Shown: positions 11,875-22,189 of the stretch, one piece after another | Layout of the letters: every line of letters starts with the position of its first letter | Position numbering within the stretch: the stretch's first letter is position 1 | Assembly: GCF_000471905.2 (NCBI RefSeq) | Contig: NW_006497522.1 | Location: 30,386-94,385 of the forward strand | Length of the DNA: 64,000 nucleotides | Direction: 5' to 3' | From: Amborella trichopoda | Lineage: Eukaryota > Streptophyta > Magnoliopsida > Amborellales > Amborellaceae | The notes under the pieces: model-generated | Seen by the model: only the letters and a program-made list of their open reading frames with translations | Databases searched by the model: none | What the model was told of the DNA's origin: nothing | Program-made: the position numbers and the translations under genes

Positions 11875-12609
11875 TTGGGTGATGATTAACAAAATTTACT
11901 TTATGGAATTTAAGGTTAGGTCACATTAATCCATCTAGAATGCATATTATGATGAAAGAATGATTACTTGATAAAATGAATATCGATTTTCATAATTGAT
12001 GCAAGGCTTGCCGTAAAGGAAAGATGATAAAGAAGTCCCACCAAAAGATCGAAAGGGTCTCTAGTCTTTTAGAACTAATCTACTCGAATGTGTGTGGATC
12101 TATGAGTGTGCCTACTATGGGGCACTTGAGGTACTTCGTAACATTCATTGATGACTATTCCCATTTTGGTCACACCTATCTCATGAGAAACAAGAGTGAG
12201 GCCATAACCAAATTCCAACAATATAAGTGGAAGTTGAAAACCAACTAGGTTGAACCATAAAAAACTTAGATCAGATAGGGGTGGGAAATACACCTCCCAA
12301 GCCTTCCAAGATCTTTATGTCCAATATGGGATTGTCCACCAAACCACCATGCCTTACTCATCCAAACAAAATGGGGTCGTTGAGAGAAAGAATAGGACCC
12401 TAGTTGAGATGGTGCCAAGTATGATGAGTACCGCTAATCTTGGATTAAAATTTTGGGTGGAGGCGATTCTAACCGCCACATATGTCCTTAATCGGACTCT
12501 CACAAAAGCAAGCCAATCGACTCTTTATCAACTCTTCATGGGCAAACCTCCATCAATAAAGCACCTCAAGGTTTGGGGATATTCAGCCCATGTTCTCATA
12601 CTATCCTAA
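11875..12609 (+). pseudogene. pol: Copia-II integrase (broken, catalytic residues kept)
   Basis: Integrase inserts the cDNA into the host chromosome. The zinc-binding part reads LGHINPSRMH, then CKACRKGKM, an HHCC arrangement. In the core, TFIDDYS has the first Asp at 12150-12152, SDRGGKY carries the second, and NGVVERKNRTL has the catalytic Glu at 12382-12384. All three catalytic residues are present but in different frames: stops near 11885 and 12246-12265 break the chain. The core ends with KPPSIKHLKVWGYSAHV, a typical copia integrase end. Confidence 0.85.
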
Positions 12610-13636
12610 AATAGGTCCAAACTTGATTCTAAAACCATAAAATGTGTTCTCATAGGATACCCAAGTCATGGGAAGGGATTTGGGTTTTATAAACTCTTGA
12701 ATCATAATGTGATTGAAAGCCTTGATGCTCATTTCCTTGAAGATGAATTTCTTGAGAGAGAATCAAACCAAAAGAGAGTAGACTTCCTTGAGATTTAGCC
12801 TAACAAAGAAATTGAAATCATCCCACTTAGGCGAAGTGAGAGAATAAGGAGACCACCTACCTTTTTCATTTACCTTGGGGAGAACTATGAGAGGATTAGT
12901 GAAGAACCCGATGATAAAGTTATTTGTACATGCTATGTCTTGTCTGGATGAGATAAATTCAGTCATAAAGAACCATGTATGAGAATTAGTCTGATTACCA
13001 CCTAACCTTAGATCCATTGGATGTAAGTGGATATTAAAAAAGAAACTTAATTCCGAAGGGCGCATTGAAAAATACAAGGCAAGACTTGTAGTAAAAGGTT
13101 TTACTTAAAATGAAGGGGTAGATTATTTTGACACCTATTCACTTGTTGCCAAAACGCCTTCAATTAGGACCATCATATCCATAACAGCCTTTTCTTGTGA
13201 AAAGAAAGGAATAGTTCATGTACAAACTTAACAATTCACTTTATGGTCTCAACAAGCTTCAAGAAGATGGTTCCTCAAGTTCCACCAAACCATGATTAGA
13301 TATGGATTCAAACCAAATGAGGATAACCATTGTGTATACCATAAGACTAGTGGGACTGACATTACTTTCATGACTTTATATGTGGATGATATTTTAATAG
13401 CTAGTAGCACCCTATACGATATAAGGGACACAAAGGAAATGCTATCAAGTAATTTTGATATGAAAGATATGGGAGAGGCTTCATATGTGTTAGGGATCCA
13501 TATTATAAGAGATAGAGCAGCCCGCACTATTCAATTATCTCAATATACATATTGCAAGAAAGTTCTTGAGAGATTTCGTATGGGTGAATCCAAGCCTATA
13601 GATACACCTGTGGAAAGGAGAGGGAAATAAAATGGC
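12610..13636 (+). pseudogene. pol: Copia-II reverse transcriptase (internal deletion)
   Basis: After a linker (about 12610-13000, with GYPSHGKGFGFY and RRSERIRRPP) the polymerase is readable. CKWILKKKLNSEGRIEKYKARLV lies near 13020-13090. The catalytic YVDDILIAS is at 13379-13405, and VLGIHIIRDR and a KPIDTPVE block follow. Between about 13200 and 13250 the usual segment with the first catalytic Asp (DVKTAFLNG and the following block) is missing. The reading jumps from the AFSCEKK area to a YGLKQASR-like area. With this deletion plus stops, the enzyme cannot be functional. Confidence 0.85.
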
Positions 13637-13639
13637 AAT

Positions 13640-14006
13640 ATGAAACCAAACAATGATATTGAGAGAAATAATATGGAAATGATCTCGTATCGGAGTGCCA
13701 TAGGATCAATAATGTATTTAACCATGGGAGCTAAACGAGATCTAGCTTTTGTTCAAATCTTTATTGATCGATTCCAAAGTGATCCTAGATTAGAACATTG
13801 GAAAGTCGTGAAAAGAATTATGAGGTATTTGAAAGGAACATTTAATTATGGATTAACCGATGACAATGTGAGTGAGCTTAAAGTTTTGGGATACACAGAC
13901 TTCGACTATCAAGGAGACCTGGATGACTTGAGATCCACTTCATGTTATCTATTTCTTTATGGGGGTTGTGCCATTTCTTGACGCACCAAGAAGCAAGACA
14001 TTATAG
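13640..14006 (+). pseudogene. pol: Copia-II RNase H, first part
   Basis: This part includes YRSAIGSIMYLTMGAKRD, the RRIMRYLKGT-like block KRIMRYLKGTFNYG, and LGYTDFDYQGD with the first catalytic Asp. It ends in RTKKQD..I, where Tat-IV begins. The last five bases, TATAG, are the target duplication. The remaining codons continue at 32920. Confidence 0.9.
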
Positions 14007-15307
14007 TGTTTGAATGCATTTTTCAGCACCTTGGTCCTTGATGCAGAATAAAGAAGGCAAGTAGGTCAATAAATCCTACAAAATAATTGGAAATTTTGAT
14101 AGTCTCAAGATTGCCACATAATTGGTCAAGATCTTCATCATCACTCAAGAAGGCCACCTGCCAAGTTTCATTGCGATCAGACATGTCTAAGGCAGTGAAC
14201 ACAAATAAACAATTTTGGAAAATAAGCCTCTAACACCCTGAAATGGACTCCGTTACTAGAACTATATTTTTGGTACACCAAACAACTGTGGGACCACCAC
14301 CATTAGACCCGACATGGTTGAAAACACCTATGAGTCAAGTTTTGGATTAATCTGGCACTTCAGGGCAAAGTTATGGGTAAATTATCAAAAAGTGGTTGGC
14401 CACACACTATTCTCGTGTGGCCAACCTGCACCAAAACACCATCAAAGGTGGTTGTTTACACAATCATGGGCAGTGACTTTCGGGGTCTATATCTCACTCG
14501 ATCCAAGCACTCAAATTTGGTGAGGGTGTTCGTCTCATCGAGACGAACATTTCGATAGGTAGTACGCCTTGTGACAATGCCCGAGAAGGGAGAAAAACTA
14601 GAGAGAAGTTGTTGATCCATGAAGTAAGTTGCAGAAAATTCAGCAGTAGCATGCCGCACTTTGGCGGCCAAATCATGACGCTCCTATACTCCATCGGCAT
14701 GAAACCAATTGCATTATGTGCGTAAGGTTCGTGGCCATCTCTAGTCCAAACGTCGCATACGATGAACGATTAGATTTCACACACAGAGGCGTCATAACTG
14801 CTATAAATTTCGGTCTTCGGATTTCAAGATTCTGACAAAAAACTCAAGACGACCAAATCTTCGTTCGGATATGAAATCGAGTTGTGTTTGTTGCAACGTG
14901 ATCATGATGGCATGCTCAGTGTGATTCAACATAGACATCACAAAGAAATATCAAGGAATGAACACACAATCGATCCAAAGTTTTCAAGATTCAACCAAAA
15001 TTCAAGTTTCACGATCCTGGCTTAAAACATGATTCATGGCTCGAAGTTGGTATCAAATCGATCGCCATGCCGAGCCCCACAAGAAAATAATCATCTTTCG
15101 ATCAAACGAGCATCATAACAACCCTGGATCAGTCATGGAAGATCACACAAGTTCTCGGGCTACAGCAGGGACTGTTATGGAATTTCACACATTGTTAGGC
15201 AGGGGCAAAACAATCCTTTTTCACCCATTTTTCTCTCAATTCAATTAAATTGTAATTATCTTCAATTCTATGTAGTTTTTGGGCATACACCCATGTTTTT
15301 GCCCATT

Positions 15308-15316
15308 CTATATAAG
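15308..15316 (+). promoter_or_regulatory. TATA box of the Tat-IV 5' LTR
   Basis: CTATATAAG, followed by 'aatgcaaagc'. It is conserved at 31233-31241 in the 3' LTR. Transcription starting about 30 bases on would put the CT tract and the 52-bp repeats into the leader RNA. Confidence 0.65.
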
Positions 15317-15461
15317 AATGCAAAGCCAAATTCTAAAGGATCTTCTGTACATTTCAAACAACGACCAATAAAATTTCAATTTCCTCTTGAACTCGTGGCT
15401 ACGTCTTGAAGAGAGAGAGATGAGAGAGAAGAAAAGGGTTGGTACGCTTCGATAAGGTGAC

Positions 15462-15707
15462 TTTCTCTCTCGTTCCCTCTTTCTCTCTCCTCCTATCTTT
15501 CTCTCTCCTCATCTATATCTCTCCTCCTTTATATCTCTCCTCCTCTCTTTCTCTCTCTTCTTCTCATCCCTATCTCTCTTTCTCTCTCTTCTCATCCCTA
15601 TCTCTCTTTCTCTCTCTTTTTTTCATCTCTATCTCTCTTTCTCTCTATTCTTCTCATCTTTATCTCTCTCTCTCTCTTCTTCTCATATCTATCTCTCTTT
15701 CTGCTAT
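15462..15707. repeat. CT-rich microsatellite in the Tat-IV 5' LTR
   Basis: Imperfect (TC)n interspersed with 'ttctcatc.ctatctctctt' units of about 25-30 bases. The apparent Ser/Leu-rich open frame across it is a product of base composition. Confidence 0.8.
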
Positions 15708-16072
15708 TCGTCTAACACATTCGACGAAGCTTAGCGTCGATTACATCTTCTCTCTCTTCTCGTCTAACATAGTCGGTGAAGCCTAGTGTCGACTGCATCT
15801 TCTCTGTCTTCTCGTCTAACACAATTGGTGAAGCCTAGCGCCGATTGCATCTTCTCTCTCTTCTCGTCTAATACAACTGGCGAAGTTTAACACCGATTGC
15901 ATCTTCTCTCTCTTATCTGTTCAACACAGTTGTCGAAGTCTAGTGTCGACTGCATCCTCTCTCTCTTCTCATCTAATACAGCCGGTAAAGCCTAGTGCCG
16001 ACTACATATTCTCTCTCTTATTTGTCTAGTATTATTGACGATGCTCAGTGCCGCCCGTGTTTTTCTCTCTTC
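15708..16072 (+). repeat. 52-bp hairpin-forming tandem repeat, 7 units
   Basis: Units start near 15708, 15762, 15813, 15865, 15916, 15968 and 16020. Each has the form 'cgtctaacaca-(arm)-gaagcctag-(arm)-gcatcttctctctcttct'. The arms are complementary in several units: TCGACG at 15721-15726 pairs with CGTCGA at 15735-15740, and AATTGGTG pairs with CGCCGATT in unit three if G-U pairs are allowed. The array lies downstream of the TATA box in the transcribed part of the LTR. Confidence 0.8.
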
Positions 16073-16848
16073 CCTCATATTCTTCTTTTTCTTTCTTTCT
16101 CTTCCCCCTCCTTTCTGCCCTCTTCTTCTATTATCTCCCTTCTTATTCTTTCTTTATGGCCTTCATTTTGTTATTCGTTCATTTGATAAAGATGGGTCGA
16201 GATTAGCCTCACATGGTAGTCTTACCGTCTAGCTGTAATGATTTTTTGCAAGAATTATTGTGCATGCTTTATTGCCACGAGAGACTAATCATAATGTCTA
16301 GCTAGTCAATATCAGTATTGACGTCTAGTAGTAATCTTGTTGAGTTGGTCTTAGTTACCGAGCCCATTTTACTAGCACGTCGGGCCAATTACTCACCAGC
16401 TTAGTCACTGTGCTGATCTTCCCACGTGGTCAAATTCTTCTCTCCCCCATCTTTCTTCTCTCATTCTTCTCTTCTTCTTTTGAATGTGCATGCTTGTGTA
16501 CATTCACCAAAGAGGAGAGGTGAGGTCTGTTGACCCACCTGTCTTATAATATTTGCCATATGTGTGTGATTGCAGAAAACAGGAGAATAAAAGCCATGGG
16601 AGGCGATTTCGAACCAGTTTTATTACTGGGGGGCTTTCTTCGTGATCTAAGAGGGTACCCACGCGAGTCGGTCTGAGTAAGTCCTGAACCCACCTTAAAT
16701 TCCTCTCTCATCGGTTGGTAATACCTGCCCTTGTTTTCGATCGAGGTTCTCGAGAGAGCGATTTCAAAAGTCTCGGGTCTCCCCAAAACCTGAGATGCAT
16801 GCCGTCTGATCATCAAGATCGGGAGGGTGATATCGAGGCACCTAACTA

Positions 16849-16870
16849 GCTTGTCGACTCCACTAGGGAC
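16849..16870 (+). other. Primer binding site of Tat-IV
   Basis: Directly after the LTR, positions 16851-16870 read TTGTCGACTCCACTAGGGAC. This resembles the Arg-tRNA-type primer site of Tat/Ogre elements and the Tat-III site at 49143-49162. Two or three bases differ from the form I would expect. Confidence 0.6.
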
Positions 16871-18400
16871 TTACTACCCCTTAATTGGTTCGTACTTGTT
16901 TAGCTAAGTTTCTCCTTTTATTTTCTGTATTCACACCTCACTTATGGCTAGTGGGTTTTGTAACCCATTCATTTGGATAAGGGATTTTCTCATTCTTGCA
17001 TTTGTGAGAGTCCCCAAGGAACAAGTTCCTTTTACTTCGTTCCCAACCCTTCTTTTGAGCAAAGATCTCAAGTCTAGCTCCCAAGTCATAACTTGAATTG
17101 GCGCGAGGAGGGACCTACAAATCCCTAACTCCCCATCTCCTTGCTCTAATGGAACCTCCACTAAGGCACCTTGCATAGGTGGCACACACGCCACCGCTCA
17201 CAGCATGCACCCAGCCACCGACAAGTCTTTTATCAGTCATGTTGTAGGCTGCCATATCCCTCTCTGCAAAAGGCAAGCAAGTTGCCATTACGTCTATTGA
17301 TAGCCGCAAGGCTACCCCCCACATTCTTGCACCACAACGAGTCTCTATCCTTAGAGGCTCAACGTATAGAGGCGAAGGCCCTACGACCTCCACCCCTCAC
17401 ACCCACCACAAGGCTCATGGATCACCCACTCGAGCCACACCTTGGGGCAACCCTTGTGCTACCTCAAGTCAGCATTCAGGATCGGACCTCTCAAGGTTAG
17501 GTCTAGCACACGCTGCTCACATGCATCTCACTGCTCGGGGCAATGCCGTCATTGCACCAACTTGAGTACACAGGAGACGACCACCTCGTCCTCTTACTTA
17601 GCACACACAAGCGCACCCTGTAAGGGGCAGGCCTCCACCTGTTCCCTTACAGACACCCACTCGCAGTTATTGCTAAAGCCTGGGCTGACCCCTAAGTCAC
17701 CTATGATCCTTCTTCAAGGGGTGCACACACATCACCATTTCAGATAGCCCCTCCCCCTCGACTCAGGCGTCCTCATGAGTCAACCATGCTTTTGCCTGAT
17801 CCTCCTTCTTTGAGCAAGCACCTTCAGCCTTGGTACTTGAAGATCTTCCCCAAGAGTACCATCTTGGACCAGGCCTCTCATTTCAGTCATGTCTCTGGAG
17901 CCCGCAAGAGAGCTCGGGGCAAAGACCTGATGGAAGATCGAGTCCTTCATCCTCCGTGGCTCAAGATGACCCCAGTCCTTGGCCCTCATCCTTTGTCGCA
18001 GTTGATGGAGACAGCTCTCTCTTGTGCAAGAAGAGCTAACCAGCCGCAGTCGTGATCACAGTTTTGGCTCGAGGTCCATCAATGCCTCAAAGCTAAGAGG
18101 TCAGCGACTTCTGAATAAGGAAGTCACCGAGGCCATCAGAGTAACCAGATCTGATGATGAAGCCTGAAGAAAAGCTCCATGAGCCCTGCATTGTGGTTAA
18201 TGTTGTAGTAAGTGACCCAGCCCCTCGTCAGCCTCGGTCCCAAGGTCGTCGAGAACCAATCCTCATGCGATCGGCATACAAAAGTCGAGTTCAGTAAGGG
18301 CATGCTGAGCCCCTATTGACTGATCTGCCACGTGCGATCCGTCAACCTCGCAAGCCCTCAATCGCAGCTAAGGTTGACCCCTCTGAGGAAACAGTCAGAG
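16871..18400 (+). other. Tat-IV leader / gag upstream region
   Basis: No known protein domain can be read. The sequence is richer in C than its surroundings, and the plus-strand frames are rich in Pro, Ser and His, with many stops (for example a Ser-rich stretch near 17830-18039). It may include a decayed gag N-terminus, since sequence near 18400 reads smoothly into gag. No minus-strand gene is convincing. Confidence 0.35.
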
Positions 18401-19500
18401 TGATGGTTATAGATGAACTTGACTCGCAGGAAGTCCGCATGAACAAGTTAGAGGATATGGTGCTCGCAATGATGGAAATATCGATTGTATAGATGTTGCA
18501 TGCCAATCAGCTAACCATGAGGTCAATTCCCATCACTTTGATGGTGCACCTCCAAGGCAGCCCCTTCCCTCTGCCTCACAGAATAATTATGCCCCTCACC
18601 CCGTCTCATAGGCAGACATCGATGCTATGGTGACCCATAGCTTAAAGAACAGGCAATTTTCGAGGATACAGGGCACAACGCCTTATCAAAATCAGTACCC
18701 TTCATATATTGACCAGGTGTCGTTTCCCTCACATTACAAGAAAGGGAAGTTTCCCCTATTCAATGGGATCACATCCTCGAATCAGCATATCACCCACTTT
18801 CAGGCAGCAGGTCGAGAAACAGTGGCTGATGGGAAACTCCTTCTCTGTCAGTTTGTTGAAACCCTTGATGGCCCAGCTTTTTAATGGTATGCTCGACTTC
18901 CCCCGAACTTGGTACATACATGAGAGGAAATGGAAAAATTGTTCTATTAATGCTTCTATGAGATAGAGAGAGAGGTTCAAACCATCGAACTTCTCACCCT
19001 AACTCAAGACCCTGATGAGCCCATAGATCAGTTCATATCAAGATTGAAAATTTTGGCTGCTTGCCATCCTAATTCTATGCCCGAGAAGGAAGCAGTCCAA
19101 ACTTGAGCATGGAACATGCGACCCGAGATCACTCTACATGTCGTGGCCTCAAATCCAACCTCCATGTTAGAATTGATCTCTACATCAGTCCGCAGAGAAA
19201 GTCTATCACGTCACCATGGAGGGTCATGACAACTGTGAATGCGAGAATGTCAGGATTTTTACAACATCCCAGTCAGTGACCTCCAAGCCACTGTTCAGAC
19301 AATGAAAGCGGAACTCTCAACACAAGACCTTCTTAATAACGATTCACACTTTGTTGAACCCTTGACTTCCCATCCATGGATAGTTCACCACGGGCGAAGC
19401 AAACTTAAGTCCTTAAGACGAGAAGCAGTTCGTCAAGCTAAGGCTGCTTACAAGCTTAGTGAGATGAATCAAACACCACCTCAGAAAACCAGAAGGAAAT
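18401..19500 (+). pseudogene. gag: Tat-IV gag (broken)
   Basis: This resembles the Ty3-gypsy gag capsid. The blocks appear in order but in different frames: YPSYIDQVSFPSHYKKGKF, FPLFNGITS, HITHFQAAG, a TLDGPAF.WY block near 18860-18890, RLPPNL, a PIDQFISRLKILAACHPN-like block near 19020-19080, and a C-terminal MKAELSTQDLL segment (19239-19500). These match the conserved order of Tat-type gag (cleft, GPAF.WY, E..FHEQF, SIDEYI.RFK). Stop codons at several sites, including 18882-18884, destroy the frame. Confidence 0.75.
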
Positions 19501-20235
19501 GACACTAAGGGCTGCTCGTCGAAAAAACAAGATGGTTCAACCGCCACTTGAGCAAGAATTTCTCAGGCCCCTTCCCCCACGGCTAACTTTACTGGATTTC
19601 ATCCCTGACACTATCCTCCTTCCTTCTTATCGCTAGGACCTCCCAGAGTCATCTTCCACTTAGAGCACGTCCAATGAGGGTGACGACGTTAGAAGCAGTC
19701 CCCAACGGTCTAAGCATGGGAAAGACCTAAAAGACCCCCTGCATATGTCTGACCCTGGTGATGATGTAAAAACCTGCCCAGATCAGTCCGATGAGGGGAA
19801 TGACCTTAAAAGTCCCCCACTTTCTAACCTTCTCCTTCTTCTACTTCTCATCTTTCTTCTCCTATGTCTCCTGCAGGTAAAACCATGAAATGTTCGGACT
19901 TTCAGACTCTCGATAGAGAATTCGAAGGAATCAACATAAGCAAGACACAACGGAAACAAACAGGCAGCAGGATTTCTAACAGTTGCTGATGCCCTAGCAG
20001 CAAAGCTAAGGCGGAGCCACCTTCTTCAAAGAAGCACAAAAAGTTGAAGCCATAAAAACCCCAGTTGCCCCCTGAGCCTGACTTTGAGCAGAGGCTGAGA
20101 GAGTCAAGAGGGCAAAGTTTCTACTCTCAAGAAGCTTACCACATGGTGCAAATCTCAGGAGCATCACCTAGCATGGGGCATATGAATCTCAGATCGGGGA
20201 AGACGCTGCAACCTCCACCGTAGAAGGCGAGCACC
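19501..20235 (+). other. Tat-IV gag-protease linker, decayed
   Basis: No motif is recognised. Two similar phrases (near 19660-19700 and 19780-19810, 'tgacgacgttagaagcagtcccca' and 'tgaccttaaaagtcccccac') suggest a small internal duplication. In related elements this space holds the variable C-terminal part of gag. Confidence 0.35.
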
Positions 20236-20709
20236 TTGAAGTTTCTTGGTTCTCCGTTGCTCCCTAATCCAAATACCAAACTACCTATACTCCATCTTCC
20301 TGGGCTCCTTTCTAATCCAAATACCTCAAACAATCCACCTATTCTCCAATTCCTTGGGACACCTTTGATCCCATATACTCAATCACTTTCAAAACATCAA
20401 ACCTCCATCACCCGAACTAAGCTTGCTGTGCAATCGAGTCAGCCAGTAGGCCAAAATAAACCTCTTCCACCCAAACTTGCTCCTCAACCCAACAAACCAC
20501 CTAAACCAATGGTAGGATTAAAAGCACAAGGCCTTGATCAAGAAAAGGTGAAATTTGATGCGATAGGGCATCTACGGAAGCATCCAGCTCTCCTCAATAT
20601 CTACGACGCCCTTATGCTCTCGAAGGATTACCGGATGGCTTTAGTTCAGGCTCTCAAAGGACCCGACGATTTTAGAAGGATGTATGCCAATCACCTTTTC
20701 ATAGGATGA
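20236..20709 (+). pseudogene. Tat-IV pre-protease segment
   Basis: This is an open frame of 157 codons. The first 90 are Pro-rich and include two rough repeats of LxNPNT. The last 45 read KVKFDAIGHLRKHPALLNIYDALMLSKDYRMALVQAL in phase with an adjoining protease. The HLRK.PALL..YDAL.LS form is the usual segment just upstream of the protease in Tat elements, and Tat-III has an equivalent (YDLPTHLGKIQAQISILELY, 44540-44842 minus). A stop at 20707-20709 separates it from the next frame. Confidence 0.65.
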
Positions 20710-21090
20710 TCTGCAGCTGGGAGAAAAGTTTCATAATCACCCTCTCTCTGTCACTGGCGAATGACATGCATGCCCCATCAACCGAATTATGTTAGATGGA
20801 GGGTCGATAATCAACCTTATTCTGAGGAGGATCCTTACTCGATTAGGGTTAGGGTCCGAAGATCTTACTCCGACCCACGTCATAGTTCAAGGGTTCAACC
20901 ATTTAGGAGAGAAGCCAGCTGACACAGTTTGCCTTCGTATTAAGATCGGTGAGCTGAACGATTATGTCAAGTTTCATGTAATCGACACTGACACTTCCTA
21001 CAACATTCTCCTCGGTTGACCATGGCTCCATGACCAAGGGGTGGTTCCATCGACGTTGCACTAATGCTTCAAGTATAACTGAGATGGGAG
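20710..21090 (+). pseudogene. pol: Tat-IV retropepsin (protease)
   Basis: This is an aspartic protease of the Ty3-gypsy type. RIMLDGGSIINL holds the catalytic Asp at 20795-20797. LTRLGLGSEDLTPTHVIVQGF and DYVKFHVIDTDTSYNILLG follow, then after a stop PWLHDQGVVPSTLH. This is the normal end of the Tat protease, so the domain is nearly full length (about 120 residues). Stops at 20770 and 21019 break it. A reverse transcriptase should follow, and none is seen. Confidence 0.85.
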
Positions 21091-22180
21091 ACAACATAAG
21101 GTCTGTGCTGACAAAAGACCGTTCCCTGTAGCCAAAACTTAGTCCGCCAATGCTAAATATTACTTCACAGATCAGGTTTTGCCTCAGAAGCTGAATGATG
21201 GAGGTCACAAGTCTATAATCAAGACAACATCTTCGTCTCATGAAGATGTTGAGAGAACATTGGTGAACATGCTCAAAGAGGAAGGAAGGCAAGGCATAAT
21301 TTTACCTCTAACCCCTATTCATTCTAATGACCCAACCATCATCCCTGAAGAAACTCTTTCTTCACTTGAAAAGGAGTCTTTCCATCTACCCCCAGTTCTG
21401 AGCCACCTCGGCCAGAAGATGAACCACAGGTCATTCCTGAGATTGAGCAAGTCATGGGGATAGAATTCTCGGCTCCAAACATCACCTATACAACCGACCA
21501 TCAGAAAGTCCTGTATATCCTCATTGCACTCTTGAATGTAGAAGTGGCGCATCACCCGCCGCAAATTTTTGCTGTAAGTATAGAGGATGCTCCTCGGACA
21601 AGTGACCAAATGAAAGTTCTACTTTTCCCTGATCTGGCAGGAGGAGAACGGTTTGACAAAGGATAGTCTTCTTCCCCTCAAGAGCAGGATCCCCTAGCAA
21701 ACTTAAGAAGTGAAGTTCGTAATCTCCAGAGCCAATTGAAAGTTATGCGTATTGCTTCAAAACATCTCAAGGAGTTCGTGCCTGAGACCAAAAGCTATGA
21801 TGGGTTTGAAGTGAATACCCCAACAAAAGAGGCCAAAGCCCCTCCTGACTAGACGATCTATAGTGAGCAGGCTCACTAAATGATGAGGAAAATGAACTAT
21901 GAACCCTTGGCCAATCAAACATTAAGAGAAGAAAAAGAAATGACTCCCCATTTCAAATCTATACAAGCCACGACAGCCCATCATGGGGCTAAACAAGGCT
22001 TAGGGTATTAATATACCAAGAGGCGTTCAAAAAAAAAAAATCACATGAAGTACAGAAAAGTAAGAGGAGAATAAAGTTATACAGCAAAGTCAACTAGAAT
22101 AGAAAAAGAAAAAGAAAAATTTTATTAATGAGTTCAAACTTTTTATAAAGTACTGGAAATGACATGTTCAGAAACGATCA
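21091..22180 (+). other. Tat-IV region after protease, polymerase absent
   Basis: Frames continue for a while (for example KSIIKTTSSSHEDVERTLVNMLKEEG at about 21212-21289 and a coiled-coil-like NLRSEVRNLQSQLKVM near 21700). None shows reverse transcriptase, RNase H or integrase motifs such as YVDD or DDE blocks. An A-rich patch lies at 22028-22040. The polymerase region appears to have been lost or replaced. Confidence 0.5.
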
Positions 22181-22189
22181 ACTGTCTTG

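Larger units (their letters stand above)
14007..16848 (+). repeat. Tat-IV 5' LTR
   Basis: 2,842 bp, from TGTTTGAATGCA to CACCTAACTA (the final CA has mutated to TA; the partner ends ACCA). It matches 29917-32914 throughout. It contains a TATA box, a CT-rich tract and seven 52-bp repeat units. A related solo LTR on the opposite strand is at 57140-59381. Confidence 0.9.

Noticed and set aside
15439..15786. 115-codon Ser/Leu-rich frame in the Tat-IV LTR
   Set aside because: It is a translation of the CT tract. The matching frame in the other LTR differs in length, as expected for a microsatellite.
17115..17500. Overlapping frames of about 90-110 codons on both strands
   Set aside because: They have no motif on either strand, similar lengths in opposite frames and a C-rich composition. 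I could not support a gene.
20903..21292. 129-codon minus-strand frame
   Set aside because: It is opposite the Tat-IV protease, whose plus-strand motifs (DGGS, YNILLG) are clear.
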